Positions 59,809 to 64,000 of a stretch of DNA of 64,000 bases are shown in pieces. Location: positions 1 to 64,000 of the forward strand of contig JBFMAX010000002.1 of NCBI GenBank assembly GCA_040755395.1, read 5' to 3'. The position numbers and the translations under genes were made by a program. Numbering within the stretch: the stretch's first letter is position 1; each line of letters begins with the position of its first letter. The notes below the pieces were generated by a model. It did not search any database and was not told the DNA's origin. It saw only the letters and a list, made by a program, of their open reading frames with translations. Source of the stretch: Nitrospirota bacterium. GTDB taxonomy: Bacteria > Nitrospirota > Nitrospiria > Nitrospirales > Nitrospiraceae.

Positions 59809-59890
59809 AGGCCCGAGGCCGGAGGTCGGAATCTCTCTCCCCCTCGCCCCGAGCCCCTTGCCGGTCGCCCGGCTATATTTTTTCATCTTA
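59803..59890 (-). repeat. Dispersed repeat R1, copy 3
   Basis: The reverse complement has AAGATGAAAAAATATAGCCG, GGCAAGGGGCTCGGGGCG, AGGGGGAGAGAGATTCC and CCTCCGGCCTCGGGCCTC, aligning with the copies at 601-689 and 42095-42190. It abuts and slightly overlaps the right inverted repeat of the element at 59623-59808. Confidence 0.7.
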
Positions 59891-59925
59891 CTGAGTGAGC
59901 CACACGTTCATGAATGACTGCTGTG

Positions 59926-59968
59926 CATTCAAGCCGGCGCTGTGCTGTCGGCGGGGCCGGCTTGAATG
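59926..59968. repeat. Perfect 13-bp hairpin
   Basis: CATTCAAGCCGGC (59926-59938) and GCCGGCTTGAATG (59956-59968) are perfect inverses around a 17-base loop. It lies in the 505-bp spacer between the CcmI-like gene and the precorrin-2 dehydrogenase gene, after the R1 copy. No T run follows, so it may be an operator, a repeat end or an attenuator rather than a terminator. Confidence 0.6.
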
Positions 59969-60028
59969 AGAGTCGGCGCATTATACAGAGCCGAAGCTGA
60001 GGGGAAAAGGGGAGAGTGGAGGGCGCGG

Positions 60029-60058
60029 TTTACGCTCTGTCACACGCTATTGTATGAT
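60029..60058 (+). promoter_or_regulatory. Likely sigma-70 promoter
   Basis: TTTACG (60029-60034) and TATGAT (60053-60058) with 18 bases between, 34 bases before the ATG at 60092. Confidence 0.5.
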
Positions 60059-60091
60059 ACGCGCCGGTCGTGTGAGTTGGGAGGAGGCGCG

Positions 60092-60721
60092 ATGACGGCA
60101 AATCCTGGTTTCCCGATTTCATTGGATGTCAAAGGCTGGCCGTGCCTTGTGCTGGGCGGTGACGAGGAAGCGGCGGAAAAAACCCTGCGGTTGTTGGACG
60201 CCGGAGCCAAGGTCACGGTGGTGAATCCGACGCTCAACGACACGTTGCGCAAATTGACGGCCTCGGCCAAGGTGATTCACCGGGTCCGCACGTTCAGGAC
60301 GACCGACGTGGAAAGCGTCATCCTCGTGTTGAACGTCCTTCGCGGCGACCGTGACTTCGCGCGGTCGTTGCTGGACCTGGCCCGCGAGCGGCGGTTTCTC
60401 GTGTGGTCGATCGATGAGCCGACGCTGTCGAACGTGATGATGCCGGCGGTGGTGAGCCGCGGCCATCTGCGCGTGGCGATCAGCACCAGCGGCGCCTCGC
60501 CGGCCCTTGCGAGCCGGTTGCGGCAGGATCTGGAGCAAATCTTCGGAGAGGAGTTCTCCGCTTTCCTGGACTGGCTGGCCGATCTGCGTGACGAGACCAA
60601 AGCCACCGAGGCCGATGCGGAGAGACGGCGCATGTTGCTGAGAGAAGCCGTCAACGGCTTCAAGTTCACCGGCAGCATCGAATATCCCAAGGCCTGGCTG
60701 GAACAGCGGCAGAAGGCATGA
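60092..60721 (+). CDS. Precorrin-2 dehydrogenase / siroheme synthase N-terminal-type protein
   Basis: A 209-residue enzyme with GGAGG upstream of the ATG. It starts FPISLDVKGWPCLVLGGDEE and has AAEKTLRLLDAGAKVTVVNP, the NAD-binding fold of the CysG/Met8 dehydrogenase, and LSNVMMPAVVSRGHLRVAIS with STSGASPALASRLRQDLEQI. It oxidises precorrin-2 to sirohydrochlorin and may insert iron. The methyltransferase half of CysG is missing, as in SirC/Met8. Siroheme is needed for sulfite and nitrite reductases, fitting the organism's sulfur and possibly nitrite metabolism. A repeat spacer follows. Confidence 0.87.
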   Translation: MTANPGFPISLDVKGWPCLVLGGDEEAAEKTLRLLDAGAKVTVVNPTLNDTLRKLTASAKVIHRVRTFRTTDVESVILVLNVLRGDRDFARSLLDLARERRFLVWSIDEPTLSNVMMPAVVSRGHLRVAISTSGASPALASRLRQDLEQIFGEEFSAFLDWLADLRDETKATEADAERRRMLLREAVNGFKFTGSIEYPKAWLEQRQKA

Positions 60722-60890
60722 TACGTAAGACGTGACGCGTAATGCATGATGCGATGCACGTGATGCGTGATGCGTAATGCGTGATGAGTAGGCGATGGCT
60801 CAAGCTGACTGCTGACGGCTGAGAGCTGACAACTGAAAGCTGATAGCTGACCCCCTGACCGCTGATATCTGACAGCACGCAAAGGAGAGT
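60718..60890. repeat. Composite quasi-repeat spacer, two words
   Basis: First part: CGTAATGCATGATGCGATGC, ACGTGATGCGTGATGCGTAA, TGCGTGATGAG (same word as 25557-25655). Second part: AAGCTGACTGCTGACGGCTG, AGAGCTGACAACTGAAAGCT, GATAGCTGA (same word as 55985-56070). The two classes are directly adjacent, showing they can combine in one spacer. Confidence 0.65.
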
Positions 60891-60899
60891 TTTACCACC

Positions 60900-61208
60900 A
60901 TGGTCTTGCTCGAATTCAGCATGTCGCCGCTCGGCAAAGGCGAGAGTGTCGGCAAGTACGTGTCGCGCTCGCTGGACATCATCGACAAGAGCGGCGTGGA
61001 GTATCGTCTCAACCCCATGGGCACGGTCCTGGAAGGGGAGTGGGACGAAGTGTTCGGCGTCGTCAAGAAATGTTATGAGCGGATGAAGAAAGACTGTAAC
61101 CGCATTTCCTGCACGATCAAAGTCGACTACCGCAAGGGCCACAAGGGCCGTCTCACCAGCAAAGTCGCCAGCGTCGAAAAGCATCTCAAACGGAAACTGA
61201 AAGTCTAG
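60900..61208 (+). CDS. MTH1187-family thiamine-binding-type protein
   Basis: A 102-residue protein with AAAGGAGAG before the ATG. The start MVLLEFSMSPLGKGESVGKY, the central IIDKSGVEYRLNPMGTVLEG with EWDEVFGVVKKCYERM, and a basic tail (RKGHKGRLTSKVASVEKHL) match the MTH1187/YkoF-type ferredoxin-like fold reported to bind thiamine or related ligands. It is a small dimeric or tetrameric cytosolic protein. The neighbours do not indicate a thiamine pathway. Confidence 0.88.
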   Translation: MVLLEFSMSPLGKGESVGKYVSRSLDIIDKSGVEYRLNPMGTVLEGEWDEVFGVVKKCYERMKKDCNRISCTIKVDYRKGHKGRLTSKVASVEKHLKRKLKV

Positions 61209-61422
61209 CGGAGAGAGGGCGGCTGGATCGCCCTTCGTGCTCGCAGAACGCGCACCGTTGCCTGGGAATAGTTTCGGACCCGGAGACACAACAGAACCGC
61301 CACTGTGGCCGGTCTGTCTCGCCTCTCAGGTGTTTTTCTCCCTTGAATGCCGGAATTTGCCGGATCGTGCTTCCTCCGGATCGTGGTTAACCTACGAGCG
61401 AGACCCTGAGTGGGAGGAGGCC

Positions 61423-61677
61423 ATGGAGTATATCCCGATCCAGATTATCTCGCGCATCGAATGGTGCCGCCTCCAGCAAAAACTCGCATCCGTGACGCAG
61501 GAAGAGCGTGCGGGGTGGTGGGCTGAGGAAGCCGGCCTGGTGGACGCCTTGTTGGGCAGAGACAGCACAGATTTCATGAGAGAACGCTACCCTGCTCAGT
61601 TCGAGTGCTATCAACGTGGTCTGGAGGATGGGCGAACCATCATGCGGCTTGCGTCACAACAACGGCCTGCGGCGTGA
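61423..61677 (+). CDS. Small protein, unknown function
   Basis: An 84-residue protein with GGGAGGAGG directly before the ATG; a longer in-frame reading from 61237 lacks support. It is helical and polar: YIPIQIISRIEWCRLQQKLA, TQEERAGWWAEEAGLVDALL, FMRERYPAQFECYQRGLEDG. Two cysteines, no signal peptide. No family recognised. It is a single gene between the thiamine-binding-type gene and the mla unit. Confidence 0.55.
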   Translation: MEYIPIQIISRIEWCRLQQKLASVTQEERAGWWAEEAGLVDALLGRDSTDFMRERYPAQFECYQRGLEDGRTIMRLASQQRPAA

Positions 61678-61701
61678 ATTCAGCGTAGTTGCTGAGTGAA
61701 A

Positions 61702-61725
61702 GAAAGGATTCCCGGAGCCTTTCTC
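61702..61725 (+). terminator. Weak hairpin after 61677, possible terminator
   Basis: AGAAAGG and CCTTTCT (arms) surround ATTCCCGGAG; the right side continues CTCCATTCC without a clean T run. Confidence 0.3.
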
Positions 61726-61782
61726 TCCATTCCTAATATCCTTCCGGGTGGCGGCGACCTGGGAGCCCCCACCGGCTGCATG

Positions 61783-61873
61783 AAGCTAAGCAACGGGTAC
61801 CAGGCGGAGCGGGGCCCCTCGGGTACCCGCTTGGCGGGTGTGGGCAGGGTGCGAGCACCGCTGGGTTGAGCGG
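61783..61873 (+). repeat. Dispersed repeat R2, copy b
   Basis: Same order of blocks as copy a at 42871: CAACGGGTACC, GCGGGGCCCCTCGGGTACCC, TTGGCGGGTGTGGGC, ending in GAGCGG. The GGGTACC/GGTACCC words allow self-pairing. It lies before the 3' end of the convergent mlaD gene. Confidence 0.7.
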
Positions 61874-61895
61874 CGAGGGGACCCGCGAACCGCTT

Positions 61896-62873
61896 TCAGA
61901 AAACCGAGAACTTAAAATACTTCTTCGGATTCTTTTTTACATCCGCCACGAACTCTTCCACTTCGGTCAGGAGCTTGTCCGTTCGAGTGTAGAGGTCGTC
62001 GCGGGTGACGAGCTTGCCCACCGTCCCTTCGCCGCGCTCGATCTTGTCCAGCAGTTGCTCGCCGCGGGCCGTGAGACTATCCAGCTTGGCATAGAGCGTG
62101 GGATCGGCAAGTTTCGCCAGCGTCCCGTTCTGGTTGTTCAGGCGATTTGCGAGTTCGGTCAGCTCCCGCACCGCCTGGTTGGCTCTCGCGTAGAGTTCCT
62201 TGTCCGTGACGAGCTTCCCCACCGTGCCTTCGCCGCGCTCCACCTTGTCCAGCAGGGCGAGGCTCTTCTCCGACGCTTTCTCCAGGTTCTCCAGCACCCG
62301 TTTGGAGCGATCATAGAGTTCCGGATCGTTCACCAACTTGCCGGTCGTACCTTCGCCTTTTGTAATGGCCGCGAGGGCCCGCTGGACTTCCTGTAGCGCG
62401 GTATTGACGTTCTCGATCGTGGCGGAGGCGCCGGACGCCAGGCTGGTGATGTCGGTCTCGGCCTTGCCGGTCAATATGGCTCCCGGCTCCAGCGAGGGTC
62501 TGGTCGGCGTGCCGGGCACGATCTCCAGATACTTGTCGCCGAGCAGGCCCAGGGCTCGGATGTTGATCGAGGCGTCCTCGCGAACGTGCTGCGCCACTTC
62601 GCGCTTGACGGTGAAGGTGATTTCCACCTGCGGCGCATTCCGGGCGATCTCGATCTTGTGGACGTTGCCGATGTTCACGCCGTTCATCAAGACCGGGCTC
62701 CCCACTTTGAGCCCCTGCGTGTGACTGACCATCGCGCGGAACTGCGTCTTGCGGCTGAGCACGCCCAGCCCTTCCTCCAGGTTGAGGATCATGATCATCA
62801 CGATAGCCAAGGAGATCAAAACCAGGATACCGATCTTGACTTGCACCCAGGTCAGATCAGATCGTCTTGTCAT
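61896..62873 (-). CDS. mlaD: MlaD/MCE-family lipid-transport substrate-binding protein
   Basis: A 325-residue protein with one N-terminal membrane helix (KIGILVLISLAIVMIMIL). The MCE domain follows (about 40-120): GLKVGSPVLMNGVNIGNVHK, VEITFTVKREVAQHVRED and ALGLLGDKYLEIVPGTP. A long helical C-terminal region carries a repeated G-E-G-T-x-G-K-L-V block (KGEGTTGKLVNDPELYDR, RGEGTVGKLVTDKELYAR, RGEGTVGKLVTRDDLYTR, plus one degenerate). It moves phospholipid between membranes with MlaF and MlaE. GGAG lies 8 bases before the ATG. The 5' end is 17 bases from mlaF. Confidence 0.9.
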   Translation of the reverse strand: MTRRSDLTWVQVKIGILVLISLAIVMIMILNLEEGLGVLSRKTQFRAMVSHTQGLKVGSPVLMNGVNIGNVHKIEIARNAPQVEITFTVKREVAQHVREDASINIRALGLLGDKYLEIVPGTPTRPSLEPGAILTGKAETDITSLASGASATIENVNTALQEVQRALAAITKGEGTTGKLVNDPELYDRSKRVLENLEKASEKSLALLDKVERGEGTVGKLVTDKELYARANQAVRELTELANRLNNQNGTLAKLADPTLYAKLDSLTARGEQLLDKIERGEGTVGKLVTRDDLYTRTDKLLTEVEEFVADVKKNPKKYFKFSVF

Positions 62874-62890
62874 AGCGCATACTCCAAATC

Positions 62891-63658
62891 CTAATCCGAG
62901 TTGCGCCCGGCGTACACGTCCCACTCTTCGGCAGGCAGTGTGGATGGATCCAGGAACCCGCGAATTTCCCTATCCCGGCGGCCGGCCAGTTCTTGCGGCG
63001 TGCCCTGAAATCTGATGCGTCCCTTGTGGAGCAGCACGATGCGATCGGCGACGCGGAACGCCAAATCGAGATCGTGGGTGACCACGACTTGGGTCACGCC
63101 CTTGGCCTTGAGCTGTAGAATCAGGTGTCCGATGGCGTAGGAATTGATCGGGTCCAGGCCGGCAGTCGGCTCATCGTAAAGAATCACCCGGGCGCCGCTC
63201 GCCAGCGCCCGGGCGATCCCGACCCGCTTGCGCATGCCGCCGCTGAGATCGGCCGGCATCTTGTCGATTGCGTCTTCCAACCCGACGAACTGAAGGCTCT
63301 GCCGGACCCGCTGCTCGATGTCGTCATCGGACAACGTGCCCTGCTCCCACAGGCGATAGCCGACGTTTTCCCGAACGGTGAGCGAGTCGAACAGGGCGGC
63401 GCTTTGGAACACCATCGCCATCTTCTGGCGAATCCGTGGCAGTGCCAGCTCCGATAAGGTGGTGATCTCTTCGCCGTCGATTCGAATGGAGCCCCGATCA
63501 GGCTTGTAGAGGCCGAGGATGAGTCTGAGAATGGTCGTCTTTCCCGAGCCGCTTCCGCCCAGGATGACCTTCGTTTCGCCAGACTCGACCTGAAAAGTGA
63601 TATGCTCCAAAACCTTTCGGTCGCCCAGCGTCAAATCAACCGCATCCAGACTGATCAT
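62891..63658 (-). CDS. mlaF: ABC transporter ATPase MlaF
   Basis: A 255-residue ATPase for the Mla lipid transporter. Walker A GGSGSGKTT (about 34-42), Q-loop VFQSAALFDSLTV, signature LSGGMRKRVGIARAL (the MlaF-specific GGMRKR) and Walker B VILYDEPTAGLDP with VVTHDL H-loop are intact. The C-terminal extension (RREIRGFL-type, here RRDREIRGFLDPS) is short. It starts 7 bases after the mlaE stop and ends 17 bases before mlaD, giving the usual E-F-D order. Confidence 0.93.
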   Translation of the reverse strand: MISLDAVDLTLGDRKVLEHITFQVESGETKVILGGSGSGKTTILRLILGLYKPDRGSIRIDGEEITTLSELALPRIRQKMAMVFQSAALFDSLTVRENVGYRLWEQGTLSDDDIEQRVRQSLQFVGLEDAIDKMPADLSGGMRKRVGIARALASGARVILYDEPTAGLDPINSYAIGHLILQLKAKGVTQVVVTHDLDLAFRVADRIVLLHKGRIRFQGTPQELAGRRDREIRGFLDPSTLPAEEWDVYAGRNSD

Positions 63659-63665
63659 CCCACCT

Positions 63666-64000
63666 CTACAGTGCCATAAACAATTTGGTCAGAAAGAAAT
63701 CGCTCGCCAGGATCAAGATGGAGGAAGAGACCATCGCCTGAGTGGTCGAGACACCTACGCCTACCGTACCGCCTTTGGTCGAGAAGCCAGCATAGCACCC
63801 GACCATGGCGATCAAAAATCCAAACACGGCCGGTTTGACCAGGCCGAGGATGAGATCTTGTTGCCGGAGCGCCTCAAAGGCCCAGGTCCAATAGAAGTAG
63901 GAATCGATGCCCAGATATAGTTTGGCGACCAACCACCCGCCAAAGATCGCGATACCGTCCGTAATGATGGTGAGAAGCGGAATCATGCAGAGGCACGCGA
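63666..64000 (-). CDS. mlaE: ABC transporter permease MlaE (5' end beyond window)
   Basis: The last about 110 codons of a permease whose N-terminal part lies outside the window. The frame stays open to base 64000. Seen are MIPLLTIITDGIAIFGGWLV, a GLVKPAVFGFLIAMVGCYAG coupling region and GGTVGVGVSTTQAMVSSSIL, all typical of MlaE/YrbE. The end FFLTKLFMAL is as expected. With MlaF and MlaD downstream it forms the inner-membrane complex for phospholipid transport. Confidence 0.9.
   Translation of the reverse strand, partial: ACLCMIPLLTIITDGIAIFGGWLVAKLYLGIDSYFYWTWAFEALRQQDLILGLVKPAVFGFLIAMVGCYAGFSTKGGTVGVGVSTTQAMVSSSILILASDFFLTKLFMAL

Noticed and set aside
60718-60890. Possible CRISPR array because of regular short repeats
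   Set aside because: Units are 7-10 bases, degenerate and without unique spacers. There are no cas genes in the window.

Overview
The window is 64 kb of dense, GC-rich bacterial chromosome from a Gram-negative organism: it has outer-membrane barrels, lipoproteins, an RND efflux system and Mla-type lipid transport. Gene content and style (glgC, potABCD, CusA-type efflux, a thiocarboxylate sulfur operon, MTH1187-type protein, B12-radical SAM pairs) fit a Nitrospira-like member of the Nitrospirota. That placement is an inference from gene content, not from a marker gene. No phage, plasmid, CRISPR array or intact insertion sequence is visible. There is one tRNA, tRNA-Arg(ACG).

Layout. 0-2.5 kb: tRNA-Arg, a repeat-bearing spacer, and a membrane protein overlapping an outer-membrane barrel. 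2.6-6.9 kb (minus): glgC followed by a Ski2-like helicase encoded as two genes in inverted order (RecA2 half first, RecA1 half second). 7.4-11.3 kb: potABCD polyamine uptake. 11.4-17.9 kb: a three-part heavy-metal RND efflux operon and a HEAT-repeat protein. 18-20.9 kb: peptide deformylase, an MsbA-like ABC exporter, two small Cys-rich proteins. 21-26.8 kb (minus): a sulfur-transfer operon with two ThiS/MoaD-like carriers, two MoeB-like E1 enzymes, cysteine synthase, a threonine-synthase-like protein, a NIL protein and a JAMM peptidase. 27-34.4 kb: oxidoreductases, a PLD protein, a degenerate nucleotidyltransferase, a TPM protein, DUF genes, ClpS. 34.5-42 kb: Cax exchanger, HemW, FmdB-type zinc ribbon, small hypotheticals, and mtnBDC of methionine salvage. 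42.4-53.5 kb: a lipoprotein, a ProA-like protein without the catalytic Cys, a methyltransferase, two paralogous B12-type radical SAM proteins, a J-like protein, a third radical SAM protein, a 2OG-Fe(II) oxygenase-like protein and PhzF. 53.5-64 kb: quinone oxidoreductase-like protein, CBS protein, MoaB, 2Fe-2S ferredoxin, GGCT-like protein, Rieske protein, HNH endonuclease, CcmI-tail protein, precorrin-2 dehydrogenase, thiamine-binding protein, and MlaD-MlaF-MlaE (the last cut by the window edge).

The most coherent and interesting unit is the sulfur operon at 21.5-26.8 kb. Both sulfur carriers end in Gly-Gly-Arg instead of Gly-Gly, and the operon encodes a JAMM protease that could expose the Gly-Gly end. 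The carriers would then be adenylated by the MoeB-like enzymes, thiolated, and used by the PLP enzymes to make cysteine and perhaps a second sulfur amino acid. The second notable feature is non-coding. Many intergenic spacers are built from short degenerate repeats arranged as two inverted arms, using a different repeat word at different loci. In addition there are two dispersed repeat families (about 90 bp) and a 186-bp element with perfect 20-bp terminal inverted repeats.

Functions rest on visible motifs and family knowledge; no database search was run. Where several start codons are possible the choice is stated.
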